From positions 1 through 64,000 of the forward strand of contig CAZLWE010000012.1 of NCBI GenBank assembly GCA_964562985.1: 64,000 bases of DNA, written 5' to 3'. This document shows, piece after piece, positions 25,193-33,810 of the stretch. How positions within the stretch are numbered: position 1 is the first letter of the stretch; each line of letters opens with the position of its first letter. Origin of the DNA: SHLQ01 sp964562985 (GTDB taxonomy: Bacteria; Actinomycetota; Acidimicrobiia; Acidimicrobiales; SHLQ01). Under the pieces are notes generated by a model, which was not told the DNA's origin, did not search any database, and saw only the letters and a program-made list of their open reading frames with translations. The position numbers and the translations under genes are program-made.

Positions 25193-27130
25193 CTAGATTT
25201 CGATATCGATGATCTTGCGCATCCACAAAGCACCGATGAACATGCTGACCCCGGCGACACCCATGGCAACAAAGCCGAGGGTGTGGGACCACAGCTGCGA
25301 GATGTAGTCCGGGTTCAAGAAGAACATGGCGAGGCCAACACCAAACGGCAGGAACAAGAGCACCATTGCCGAGACTCGACCTTCAGCGGTCAGCGCAGCA
25401 ACCTCACCGCGCAGTCGTGTACGAGCCGTCATCGTGTCCGAAACGGTCGTCAAGAGCTCAGCCAAGTTACCGCCGACCTCTCGTTGAATCTTGATCGCAA
25501 CGATCGCCCAAAGGAGGTCGATCGAACCGACACGGTCGGAGAGGTCATCGAGTGCGACGTCAAGGTCCTTACCAAGGCGGGCCTCGTTGACGGTCCGGCG
25601 GAACTCGCCGGCGAGCGGTTCGTCACCCTCGTTGCCAACAGCATCCATACCCTGGATGAACGAGTAACCGGCCTTGAGCGTCGAAGCAAGAAGATTCAAT
25701 GTGTCGGGCAACTGCCCTTCCAGCGCCTTTGCGCGCCTTCCGACCTTCAACTTGACGTACATCGTTGGAGCGATGGCTGCGATAACTGCCAGGAGCAGAC
25801 CAAAGAGGATGTTGCCACCCGAGAGCAGGAATCCGAGCAACAGGGCGACAAGGATCAAGCCGGCTTGGATGGCGAATGCTTCGCCCACTCGCAGCGGAAT
25901 CTCTGCCTTTTCCAACAGCGATGTGGTCTCGCCAAGGTTGCCTCGAGCAGCGGCCGCTTCCTCCGCGCGTTCGACGACCTGTTCGATGATCTTGTTTCGT
26001 TGAGACTGGAACTCCGCATCGGCTGCTACGGCTGTCGAATCCTGCGGACCGTACACCGAAAGCGTGCTGGTCAAGCCATCGTCATCGCCAGCAAAGATGC
26101 TGAGCATTGCGTAGCTGAACATCAAGGCAGCGAGGACGGCAAGGCCGATCGCTACGATGACCGAACCGCCACTGGTCAAGATGTCGAATCGAGATGACTC
26201 GGCGAGTGGCGGCGGCACAAGGCCACTACCGACAGCGACGCCGCCGTCGACAACACGTACTCGTTCGCTCGAGGACCCATAGGCAAAGGTGATCTGGGTA
26301 GCGGTGCTATCCGCAGGCTGTTCGAAGCGGCCCACGAGCGTACTGCGATGGATCTCTCCGACTTGGCCACCAGCAGCGACCATGTCGCTATCGGCGGTTC
26401 CACGGATGAAGATGCCACCTCGAAGTTCGTTCGCGACCGACCGGAACTCGGACAGATCCAGGTTCGCGATATTGGGCCCGACAACACTCAAGGATGAGTT
26501 GGCGGTGAGCAACGAACCGCGAGCGACTGCAGGTGGGACCGAGGATGCGGAGCCGGTGCTGCCGGCAAAGACGACGACGTTGCGGACGCCCTGGCCCTCG
26601 AAGGCCTGGGCTGCGGTGTTGATCGCATTCCAGGTCACTGGGGCCGAGCCGATCGAAGCAGAACTGAGCGCCTCACGAACCGTGCTGTGATTCGCCGTGA
26701 ACGGAACGAGCGGCCGTACCTCTTGTGACCCTTCACCGGCGAGCACGAGCATGACCTCGGTACCGACAGGAACCGAGTCCAAGTACGCCAGCGCTGCGCC
26801 TCGAATCTGCGAGAACCCGGTGACGGTGTCGGCAGTTTCGCTATTGTCGACGATCAGTACCGTGTGCTGGGTGACCGACGAGTTCGAGAGCGACGACGTA
26901 GTCGCCTGGAGCTGTTCACCTTGGATGTTCGCGGTGAGACCGGTTTCGGGCTCAACGTTTTGTTGAGGTCGGAAGGTGACCAGACCGGCGCCCCCGGACA
27001 GGTCAACATGCAGCACCTCAAAGTCGCTGCCATTCTGCGCCGTCGATTGCGCCGCAAGCGGCGCAGCGAGAAGGCCTAGAAGCAGCGCAGAGATTGCGGC
27101 GAGAACCGCAACTAGCTTACTCAATCTCAT
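25193..27130 (-). CDS. TadB-type pilus platform protein fused to an extracytoplasmic von Willebrand A-like domain
   Basis: 645 residues. A signal peptide (1-28, LLGLLAAPLAAQS) leads to an exported region that resembles a von Willebrand A domain (about 90-280): HTVLIVDNSETAD has the D-x-S metal-site pattern and VRNVVVFAGSTGS the later strand. A membrane segment near 335-358 follows, then a second hydrophobic pair, and the F domain of TadB (LPDTLNLLASTLKAGYSFIQGMDAV; EVGGNLAELL) to the C-terminus. Ordinary TadB is about 300 residues, so the N-terminal half is extra. It overlaps tadA by 4 bases. The exported domain could bind surfaces or steer pilins; that is inference. Confidence 0.85.
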   Translation of the reverse strand: MRLSKLVAVLAAISALLLGLLAAPLAAQSTAQNGSDFEVLHVDLSGGAGLVTFRPQQNVEPETGLTANIQGEQLQATTSSLSNSSVTQHTVLIVDNSETADTVTGFSQIRGAALAYLDSVPVGTEVMLVLAGEGSQEVRPLVPFTANHSTVREALSSASIGSAPVTWNAINTAAQAFEGQGVRNVVVFAGSTGSASSVPPAVARGSLLTANSSLSVVGPNIANLDLSEFRSVANELRGGIFIRGTADSDMVAAGGQVGEIHRSTLVGRFEQPADSTATQITFAYGSSSERVRVVDGGVAVGSGLVPPPLAESSRFDILTSGGSVIVAIGLAVLAALMFSYAMLSIFAGDDDGLTSTLSVYGPQDSTAVAADAEFQSQRNKIIEQVVERAEEAAAARGNLGETTSLLEKAEIPLRVGEAFAIQAGLILVALLLGFLLSGGNILFGLLLAVIAAIAPTMYVKLKVGRRAKALEGQLPDTLNLLASTLKAGYSFIQGMDAVGNEGDEPLAGEFRRTVNEARLGKDLDVALDDLSDRVGSIDLLWAIVAIKIQREVGGNLAELLTTVSDTMTARTRLRGEVAALTAEGRVSAMVLLFLPFGVGLAMFFLNPDYISQLWSHTLGFVAMGVAGVSMFIGALWMRKIIDIEI

Positions 27131-28515
27131 AGGGCCCTCCGTGCGGGGGTGAATACCTCTGCGCCCAACTTGATGCCATGATCGGCGAGCTTCTCCGCGA
27201 ACTTCGGACGAACACCCGTGGGTTGCAGCGTGCCTAGGAGCTTTCCGTCCTCGCCTACACCGGCTGCAAAGTCGAACAAGAAGATGTCCTGCAGGATGAT
27301 CACATCGCCCTCGAGGCCTTGAACCTCGGTGATGTGTGAGATCTTGCGGGAGCCGTCTCGCTGACGACCGATCTGAATGACGAGGTCAACTGCGGAAGCC
27401 ATCTGTTCACGAATCGCGCGTACTGGCATGTCGTAGCCAGCCATCATCACAAGAGTCTCGATACGAGTCATTGCATCACGGGGCGTGTTTGCGTGAGTGG
27501 TTGTAAGCGAGCCATCGTGACCGGTGTTCATCGCCTGCAACATGTCGAGTGCCTCGCCGCCACGGCACTCACCAACAACGATGCGGTCTGGGCGCATACG
27601 AAGTGCGTTCTTTACGAGATCTCGAATCGAAACCTCGCCCTTACCCTCAACGTTCGCTGGACGGGACTCCATACAGAGCACGTGGTCCTGACGAAGCTGA
27701 AGCTCCTTCGCGTCCTCAATGGTGATGACGCGTTCGCCCTCTGGAATGAACGACGACATCACGTTGAGGGTCGTGGTCTTACCAGAACCGGTACCGCCGG
27801 AGATAATGACGTTGAGCTTACCGATGATGCATGCCTGCAAGAAGCGGGCTGCGGCCGGAGTCAACGTACCGAAGCCGATGAGGTCTTCGATGCCGAGCGG
27901 GTCCTTGGAGAATTTACGAATGGTGAGAAACGGGCCACCGATTGCGAGTGGTGGAATTACCGCGTTTACACGTGAGCCGTCGGGAAGGCGAGCATCACAC
28001 AACGGAGACGACTCGTCGATTCGACGACCGACCTGAGCAACGATCTTCTCGATCACCCGGCGGAGGTGGTCCTCGTCGAGGAACTTGACCGGCGCGAGGC
28101 CGGCCTTACCGGCGCGCTCGACGTATACCGAGCTTGGTCCATTGACCATGATTTCGGTGACGCTCTCGTCGTTGAGAAGAGGCTCGATTGGGCCATAGCC
28201 AAGAACATCGTTGGCGATGGACTCGATCAGGCGTTGCTTATCGGCTGCCGAGAGCGGAACTCGTTCTTCGGCGACCGCTTGCTCAAGCTTGGTATAGACC
28301 AGCTTCTTGAGCTCTGGCTCTGGCATGTCGCTGTCATAGAGCATCGAGCCGAGCTCATCGATGAGTCGGCCGTGCACGCGACGACGTAGCTCCTGGATAC
28401 CGCTAGCTGCGGGCGCGCCCGCAGCGGCAGGGGCCGCAGCTGCCGGATTTGCACCGCCAGCAGGCTCCCCAGAGCCACCACCTTGTACCTCGTTTAGGCG
28501 TTCATACAGCGACAT
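27127..28515 (-). CDS. tadA: Tad pilus assembly ATPase TadA/CpaF
   Basis: A 462-residue type II/IV secretion ATPase that powers pilin polymerisation. An Ala/Pro-rich N-terminal linker (residues 10-40) precedes the CpaF domain. Motifs: GGTGSGKTT (Walker A, about residue 240), the Asp box VITIEDAKELQLRQDH, Walker B and His box RIVVGECRGGEALDMLQAMNTGHDGSLTTTHAN. N-terminal MVNGPSSVYVERAGK is typical of CpaF. Full length. It overlaps the TadB fusion by 4 bases and lies 45 bases after cpaE. Confidence 0.95.
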   Translation of the reverse strand: MSLYERLNEVQGGGSGEPAGGANPAAAAPAAAGAPAASGIQELRRRVHGRLIDELGSMLYDSDMPEPELKKLVYTKLEQAVAEERVPLSAADKQRLIESIANDVLGYGPIEPLLNDESVTEIMVNGPSSVYVERAGKAGLAPVKFLDEDHLRRVIEKIVAQVGRRIDESSPLCDARLPDGSRVNAVIPPLAIGGPFLTIRKFSKDPLGIEDLIGFGTLTPAAARFLQACIIGKLNVIISGGTGSGKTTTLNVMSSFIPEGERVITIEDAKELQLRQDHVLCMESRPANVEGKGEVSIRDLVKNALRMRPDRIVVGECRGGEALDMLQAMNTGHDGSLTTTHANTPRDAMTRIETLVMMAGYDMPVRAIREQMASAVDLVIQIGRQRDGSRKISHITEVQGLEGDVIILQDIFLFDFAAGVGEDGKLLGTLQPTGVRPKFAEKLADHGIKLGAEVFTPARRAL

Positions 28516-28559
28516 GAAAGGTCTCCTCGATTACGTACTTCTGGTAGTTCTTGTGTGCG

Positions 28560-29780
28560 TTAGCCGCGTCGGCGCCGAACTTCTTGTTCGGTATCGACGA
28601 TGGTTTCAGCGAGCTGACGGATGGCCTTGGCCACGCCGCTTTTTGGATGGGAGAGCACGAATGGCACACCCTTGTTGACCGATTGCGGAACGATCACGTC
28701 GCTCGGCACAAGTGCGTCCGCACTGACCTGAAGCGTTCGTTCGACTCCACCGATATCGAGCTTCACCTTCGAGTTCGCTCGGTTGAGGATCAGACGGAGT
28801 TTCTCCATCGGAGTGTTGAGCAAACGAAGAGTCTGGAGCCCGATCTTGACGTTCTTAATGTTCGGAATGTCCATGCCTGCGACGAGCAGTACGTCGTCGG
28901 ATACTTCGACCAGCCCGAGAACGACATCATTGAAGTAGGCCGGGGTATCGATGACTACGTGAGAGCAGAAGTGCCGGAGAACCTCAATGATCTTCACCAT
29001 GTCACCGGCACCGATCTGATCAGCGAACGCTGGCTCTAGTGGCGCAGGCAGTACCCGTAGACCACTCGCCTCATGGGTTGCGAGGAGGCTATCGAGGAGC
29101 TGTGCGTCAAGACGGTCGATATTCGAAACTGCGTCTACCACCGTGTGGCTAGGTGCGAGCTTCATCATCACTGCGACATCACCAAACTGGAGATCAGCGT
29201 CGACAAGACACACCGGACCATCGGACTGCTCTGCGAGAACGACGGCAAGATTCGTTGCCATAACCGACTTGCCCGAACCGCCCTTCGTTGAAAAGACAGT
29301 GGTTACTCGGCCCTGCTCACCACTTTCGCCACCAATACCGGCTGGCACCGCGGCACCAGCGTCGGTAGCCGAGGTTGTGGAGAGCGACGAGCCAACTCGC
29401 TCGATCGCTTCGACAACCTGGAGTGTGTCCCCTTGGAGGGTCAGCACGTCCTTGACGCCGGATCGGAGCGCTTGTTGCAGTACCGTCGTTGAGAGTTCGT
29501 CGGCTACGAGAACGACACCTACATCGGCGCGTCGGCTGAGCGTCCGTTCGACCGTTGCGAGAACCTCGCTGTCGGAACATGACGGGCCGAGCACCACGAC
29601 GGTGGGACCACCGTTGAGGCGTGGGAGGATCGCTTCCACGGACTCGAATCCGGAGATTCCAGGCCCGAGGCGATCCTCGAGGTCGAGACGGATTCCCGCT
29701 ACCGGCTCGACTACGGCTACTGCTAAAGCAGCACCGACGCCTGCGGGACTCTCGACGTCGTTGAAATCAAATGCTGCCAT
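28560..29780 (-). CDS. cpaE: CpaE/TadZ-like pilus localisation ATPase
   Basis: 406 residues. The N-terminal 140 residues form a receiver-like domain lacking a convincing phosphorylation site. The rest is a MinD/ParA-type ATPase: deviant Walker A STKGGSGKSVMATNLAV (about residues 168-184), VDADLQFGDVAVMM, and DTPAYFNDVVLGLVEVSDDVLLV. CpaE/TadZ places the Tad machine in the cell, often at a pole. It lies between cpaB (5 bases) and tadA. Confidence 0.92.
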   Translation of the reverse strand: MAAFDFNDVESPAGVGAALAVAVVEPVAGIRLDLEDRLGPGISGFESVEAILPRLNGGPTVVVLGPSCSDSEVLATVERTLSRRADVGVVLVADELSTTVLQQALRSGVKDVLTLQGDTLQVVEAIERVGSSLSTTSATDAGAAVPAGIGGESGEQGRVTTVFSTKGGSGKSVMATNLAVVLAEQSDGPVCLVDADLQFGDVAVMMKLAPSHTVVDAVSNIDRLDAQLLDSLLATHEASGLRVLPAPLEPAFADQIGAGDMVKIIEVLRHFCSHVVIDTPAYFNDVVLGLVEVSDDVLLVAGMDIPNIKNVKIGLQTLRLLNTPMEKLRLILNRANSKVKLDIGGVERTLQVSADALVPSDVIVPQSVNKGVPFVLSHPKSGVAKAIRQLAETIVDTEQEVRRRRG

Positions 29781-29785
29781 CAGGC

Positions 29786-30739
29786 TTAGCCTTCCTCGTC
29801 AGTAAAGCCCGACTCAGCGTCTACATCGATGACGGTGTCATCGGCAGCTGCCGCGTCGTCGGTGAGTACCTCTACAAATCCGAGCGGACCGTATGGGGTC
29901 AGCTGGTTTGGATCCTCACCAGGAAGGTCGTCGCCGAACTGGATCAGCTCAGGAATCTGGTTTGGAACAGCGCCGTTGTTGGGATTCGTTGGGTCGAAGT
30001 CATCAGGATTCAACGTAAGGATCAGATCGGTTGAAGGAACCGAGAGGATCTTCTGGGCGACGTCAGCTGGGAGCGCAAAGGTGAGTTGGAGTGGGCCACT
30101 GTTTGCTTCGCCGCCTGCTACGGCTTCTTCATCCACTGCCTGACCGACGAACTCGTCATTTACGCCGACAACGCGGACGCCGCGGTACAAGAAGCGAACG
30201 GGGTTCTGGTACACGGAGTCTTGCGCACTGGTTTGGAAGACATCGAGGCCGGTGTCTTCGAGCACGGGTGCGGTGAAGGTCGTCTGAACGAGGATGTCGA
30301 CGAAGTCGCCAGCCTCGACACGGCCGCCGACGGCTCGAAGTCGATCGATCGAGATGGTGAAAGCCACCTGATCGTTCTCGATCAGATCGTTGAAGGTCGT
30401 TTCGATCGCCTCCGGGTTGGCGAATAGGCCGGTCACCAGGATCTGGTTAGCGGCAAGGTTGTTGACCGCGACCTGACCCTGAATCTGTGTCAGGTCCGTA
30501 ACCGCATTTGCGGGACGGAACTGCGTCTCGACCTGGCGCAACTCGAGGCCCCCGGTGTTGTTCACATCGGCGGCGGTTGTACCTGCGGCGATATCTTGGG
30601 CGACTACCCAAACCTCAACGCGAGCCTGTTCGGCCTGAATGTTGTCTTCTACGCCATTGACATAGTTCAACAGTGCAAAGCCTGCGATTGCCCCGATAAG
30701 GATCGAGCCAACCAACATCATGATCTTCCGAGATCCCAC
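29786..30739 (-). CDS. cpaB: Flp pilus assembly protein CpaB
   Basis: 317 residues from the GTG at 30739, chosen because GAGG lies 5 bases upstream; the frame stays open for 31 more codons without a ribosome site. One N-terminal membrane anchor (MMLVGSILIGAIAGFALLNY) is followed by an exported SAF-like domain (VWVVAQDIAAGTTAADV; ANQILVTGLFAN) and the RcpC/CpaB core (QVAFTISIDRLRAVGGRVEAGDFVDILV). The C-terminus is acidic. In diderms CpaB helps the secretin; no secretin gene is seen here, as expected for a monoderm. It is the first gene of the Tad run. Confidence 0.88.
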   Translation of the reverse strand: MGSRKIMMLVGSILIGAIAGFALLNYVNGVEDNIQAEQARVEVWVVAQDIAAGTTAADVNNTGGLELRQVETQFRPANAVTDLTQIQGQVAVNNLAANQILVTGLFANPEAIETTFNDLIENDQVAFTISIDRLRAVGGRVEAGDFVDILVQTTFTAPVLEDTGLDVFQTSAQDSVYQNPVRFLYRGVRVVGVNDEFVGQAVDEEAVAGGEANSGPLQLTFALPADVAQKILSVPSTDLILTLNPDDFDPTNPNNGAVPNQIPELIQFGDDLPGEDPNQLTPYGPLGFVEVLTDDAAAADDTVIDVDAESGFTDEEG

Positions 30740-30859
30740 GACTACCTCACTTGTGTGGCCACTTTGGCCTTTGTGTTCGTAGTGAAGTTGTCGGCTTTGA
30801 AGCTGACATGTTGAGCACAACTTTGATCGCAAGCGCGAAAATGTTGTGGAAAACGGTCA

Positions 30860-30890
30860 CATCCCGCTGAGCTGGTCGCTCAGCGGGATG
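30860..30890 (-). terminator. Intrinsic terminator of rpsA
   Basis: A perfect 13-bp hairpin, CATCCCGCTGAGC (860-872 of this kilobase) with its complement at 878-890 and a 5-base loop, followed on the minus strand by GTGACCGTTTTCC, which has a short T run. It lies 47 bases after the rpsA stop and separates rpsA from the Tad genes. Confidence 0.85.
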
Positions 30891-30936
30891 CCTAATGGTT
30901 CGTGTGGCCTACGCGGCCAATGCCGATTGTGTCCGG

Positions 30937-32325
30937 CTACTCGGTGGCTTCAGGCTCAGCTTCCGCGGCCTCGGGCTCGGGCTCGACGGCCGGGGCTTCC
31001 GCGGCCGGGGCTTCTGCGCCACCTTCTCCGTCTTCGCCGGAGGCTGGGACCGGTGCTTCGCCACCGTGTTCAGCAAAGTACTCTTCCCAAGCTTCTTGGC
31101 CTTCGGAGTAGTCCGATCCGATGTAGTTGCCCTGATCGTCGTAGGCATGCTCACCGAAGTGCTCTTGGTACTCGGCTGCAACGACGCCACCCTCAGCAGC
31201 CTGCTTGATCGACAAGCTGATTCGGCGCCGCTGAAGATCGAGGTCGATGATCTTGACCCACAGTTCCTCACCCGGTGTAACGACTTGCTCGGGAAGGTCG
31301 ACGTGGTGTGCAGACATCTCCGAGATGTGGACAAGTCCTTCGATACCGTCGCCCACCTGCACGAATGAACCGAATGGCACGAGCTTGGTGACACGGCCGT
31401 AGACCAATTCGCCTGGCCGGTGGTCGGATGCAAACTCTTGCCACGGATCTTGCTGGGTGGCCTTCAGCGACAAGCTGATGCGCTCCCGACTGAGATCGAC
31501 TTCGAGAACCTGAACTTCGATCTCGTCGCCCACCGCAACGACCGACCCTGGGTGGTCGACGTGCTTCCAGCTGAGCTCGGAGACGTGAACGAGTCCGTCC
31601 ATACCACCAAGATCGACGAATGCGCCGAAGTTGACCACCGAAGACACGGTTCCGGTGCGTACTTCGCCAGGCTTCAAGTTGTCGAGGAATTCGCCGCGCT
31701 GCTCGCGCTGGTTCTCTTCGAGCCAACCGCGGCGGGAAAGAACGACGTTGTTACGGTTCTTGTCGAGTTCGATGATCTTGGCTTCGATCTCCTTGCCGAC
31801 ATATGGCTGAAGGTCGCGGACACGGCGCAACTCGACGAGCGAGGCAGGGAGGAACCCACGGAGACCAATGTCGACGATGAGTCCGCCCTTGACGACCTCG
31901 ATGACATTGCCCTTGACCATGCCGTCGGCTTCTTTGACCTCTTCGATCTTGCCCCACGCACGTTCGTACTGCGCCCGCTTCTTGGAAAGGACCAGGCGGC
32001 CCTCCTTGTCTTCCTTCTGAAGGACCAGCGCTTCGACCGATTCTCCCATGGAGACAATCTCAAAGGGATCGGCATCGTTGCGTATGCTGAGCTCTCGGCT
32101 CGGGATGACGCCCTCGGCCTTATATCCAATGTCGAGCAGCACCTCGTCTCGGTCGACCTTTACGACCGTTCCCTCCACGAGCTGGCCATCTTCGACGGTG
32201 ACCATCGATTGTGAATACGCCGCATCGAGTTCGGCGTCGGCGACATCGTTTTCGGTGATGGCGCGCGGGATGTAGTTACCTTCGGCGTCGAAGGTTCCAA
32301 ATTGTTCGGTAGAGGTGTCTGACAC
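30937..32325 (-). CDS. rpsA: 30S ribosomal protein S1
   Basis: 462 residues with four S1 RNA-binding domains starting near residues 47, 132, 218 and 303 (for example EGTVVKVDRDEVLLDIGYKAEGVIP and TGTVSSVVNFGAFVDLGGMDGLVHVSELS, which are typical S1 strands). A strongly acidic, Ala/Pro/Glu-rich tail ends the protein, as in other actinobacteria. S1 helps mRNA bind the small subunit. The order polA-rpsA is standard, but coaE, usually close to rpsA in this phylum, is 12 kb away beyond the Tad genes. Confidence 0.97.
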   Translation of the reverse strand: MSDTSTEQFGTFDAEGNYIPRAITENDVADAELDAAYSQSMVTVEDGQLVEGTVVKVDRDEVLLDIGYKAEGVIPSRELSIRNDADPFEIVSMGESVEALVLQKEDKEGRLVLSKKRAQYERAWGKIEEVKEADGMVKGNVIEVVKGGLIVDIGLRGFLPASLVELRRVRDLQPYVGKEIEAKIIELDKNRNNVVLSRRGWLEENQREQRGEFLDNLKPGEVRTGTVSSVVNFGAFVDLGGMDGLVHVSELSWKHVDHPGSVVAVGDEIEVQVLEVDLSRERISLSLKATQQDPWQEFASDHRPGELVYGRVTKLVPFGSFVQVGDGIEGLVHISEMSAHHVDLPEQVVTPGEELWVKIIDLDLQRRRISLSIKQAAEGGVVAAEYQEHFGEHAYDDQGNYIGSDYSEGQEAWEEYFAEHGGEAPVPASGEDGEGGAEAPAAEAPAVEPEPEAAEAEPEATE

Positions 32326-32499
32326 GGGTACTCAAATCGGGGATACAAATAGGCAATAGAAAATGTCCGGAAAACCCGGACCACGTAAGGCTAATCGAAG
32401 ATTGGCCAAATTGCCCCTCCGCGAAGCGATAGGTACAACTCGATCGCCCGGTCATGCCGACATGTACCCACTTGACTACTCAAAGTGATATCTGAAGTG

Positions 32500-32531
32500 T
32501 TCCTTAACGCTTAGGGAACAACGTTAAGGAA
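32500..32531. promoter_or_regulatory. Perfect inverted repeat upstream of the spondin gene
   Basis: TTCCTTAACG (32500-32509) and CGTTAAGGAA (32522-32531) form a perfect 10-bp inverted repeat with a 12-base spacer, 85 bases before the spondin start. The size and dyad symmetry suit a dimeric regulator's operator. No T run follows, so a terminator is less likely. The rest of the 290-base rpsA-spondin space shows no gene. Confidence 0.5.
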
Positions 32532-32615
32532 TCCTTCACCCGATTATCCGTATTTGGTAACGCTGGGAGTGCATCCGCCACGCGTGGTGGTGAATGCACT
32601 TCTGAGGAGGAGCGA

Positions 32616-33732
32616 ATGAGGAGACTTACTATCCGGAGATCATTCTTGATCTTGTTGGGCATTCTTGCCCTGCTAGTGCCCGCAGCGCTAGCAGCAAACT
32701 CGGCAGGCGCGGAATCATCCGACGCTGCCACCTATGAAATCCGATTCGTGAATAACACGAGCGGTCAGTGGTTCACCCCACCAAACGTTGCCCTTCACAG
32801 CGACAACGTTTCCGTATTCGACTTTCGCGAGGTAGCGAGCCCAGGCGTACAGGCCGTCGCCGAAAACGGCGCAGTACCGGTACTCGCCGAAGAACTCGCC
32901 GCAAATATCGACGCAGCCGGCGAGGGCGTTTCGGGCGTGATCGGCGGCGACGCCGGCCCAATCCCACCGGGCGCATCAGCTACGGGAACCTTCAGCTCGA
33001 ATGAGCGCAGGATCAGCCTCGTGTCGATGATCATCTGCACCAACGACGGGTTCACCGGCTCCCGAGCCAAGAGCCTCCCACGCACAGACGGCGAAACTAT
33101 CGTCTACGAACTGCGTGGCTACGACGCTGGTACCGAGATCAACACCGAAAACCGCGCCGACCTCGTACCCGCACCATTCTGCGGCGACGACGGACGCGGA
33201 ACCTTCGACACCAACCCATCGTTGGCAGAGAACGGCGTCATCCGAGTGCACCGCACCCTCCAGGGCAACGGCGACCTCCCACTCGACATCTTCGACTGGG
33301 ACAACAACGAAAACATCGCCTACATCGAAATCACCCGCCTCCCAGCCGACGCCGGCGACAGCGGTGGCCCAGATGTCGACGCACCAGCACCCGCACCAGC
33401 ACCAGCACCAGCACCAGCACCCGCACCCGCACCCGCACCCGCACCCGCACCCGCACCAGATGGTGCCCCGACGTATCAAGTCACCTTCGTGAATAACACG
33501 AGCGGTCAGTGGTTCACCCCACCAAACGTTGCCCTTCACANNNNNNNNNNNNNNNNNNNNNNNNNNNNNNNNNNNNNNNNNNNNNNNNNNNNNNNNNNNN
33601 NNNNNNNNNNNNNNNNNNNNNNNNNNNNNNNNNNNNNNNNCCCTCCAGGGCAACGGCGACCTCCCACTCGACATCTTCGACTGGGACAACAACGAGACCA
33701 TCACCTACGTCGAAATCACTCGTATCGACTAA
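32616..33732 (+). CDS. Secreted protein with two spondin-like domains, interrupted by an assembly gap
   Basis: GAGGAGGAG precedes the ATG. A signal peptide (to about ANSAGA, residue 30) leads to a spondin-N-like domain (PF06468 type): YEIRFVNNTSGQWFTPPNVALH at its start, then a PGVQAVAENG stretch, and IFDWDNNENIAYIEIT at its end. An Ala-Pro linker follows, then a second copy whose first 20 and last 25 or so codons flank the 100-N gap. The 100 N shift the frame, but in copy 1 the matching stretch is 456 bases (152 codons), so the true gene is probably continuous. Spondin domains occur in secreted adhesion-type proteins; the role here is unknown. Coordinates after the gap are nominal. Confidence 0.8.
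33381..33458 (+). repeat. Ala-Pro dipeptide linker repeat
   Basis: About thirteen tandem 6-bp units of the form GCACC(A/C) encode an Ala-Pro run that joins the two spondin-like domains. Such runs make stiff, extended linkers in secreted proteins. The mixture of GCACCA and GCACCC blocks suggests expansion by slippage. Confidence 0.85.
33541..33640. other. Assembly gap (100 N) inside the second spondin domain
   Basis: Exactly 100 N, the usual placeholder for a gap of unknown size. The flanks are identical in DNA to positions around 32799 and 33256 of the first domain copy, which implies that about 456 bases are missing, or a multiple if there are more domains. Confidence 0.95.
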
Positions 33733-33770
33733 GTGATCTCCGATATCTCTTGGTTCGCTGAGAGATACAC

Positions 33771-33810
33771 CCGGCCGGCGTCCCTCGGGGCGCCGGCCGG
33801 CTGGCGTTTT
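33771..33810 (+). terminator. Intrinsic terminator after the spondin gene
   Basis: The 10-bp arms CCGGCCGGCG (33771-33780) and CGCCGGCCGG (33791-33800) form a strong hairpin, followed by CTGGCGTTTT. It lies between the spondin gene and the end of the converging polA gene. Confidence 0.85.

Noticed and set aside
24965..26197. A 410-codon plus-strand frame opposite the TadB fusion
   Set aside because: Antisense shadow of a well-supported gene, with Gln/His/Asp-rich nonsense composition.
33640..33761. The spondin gene continuing in its original frame after the gap to 33761
   Set aside because: That frame gives Arg/Pro-rich sequence unlike the first domain; the frame ending at 33732 matches the first domain's end. 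The shift comes from the arbitrary 100 N.
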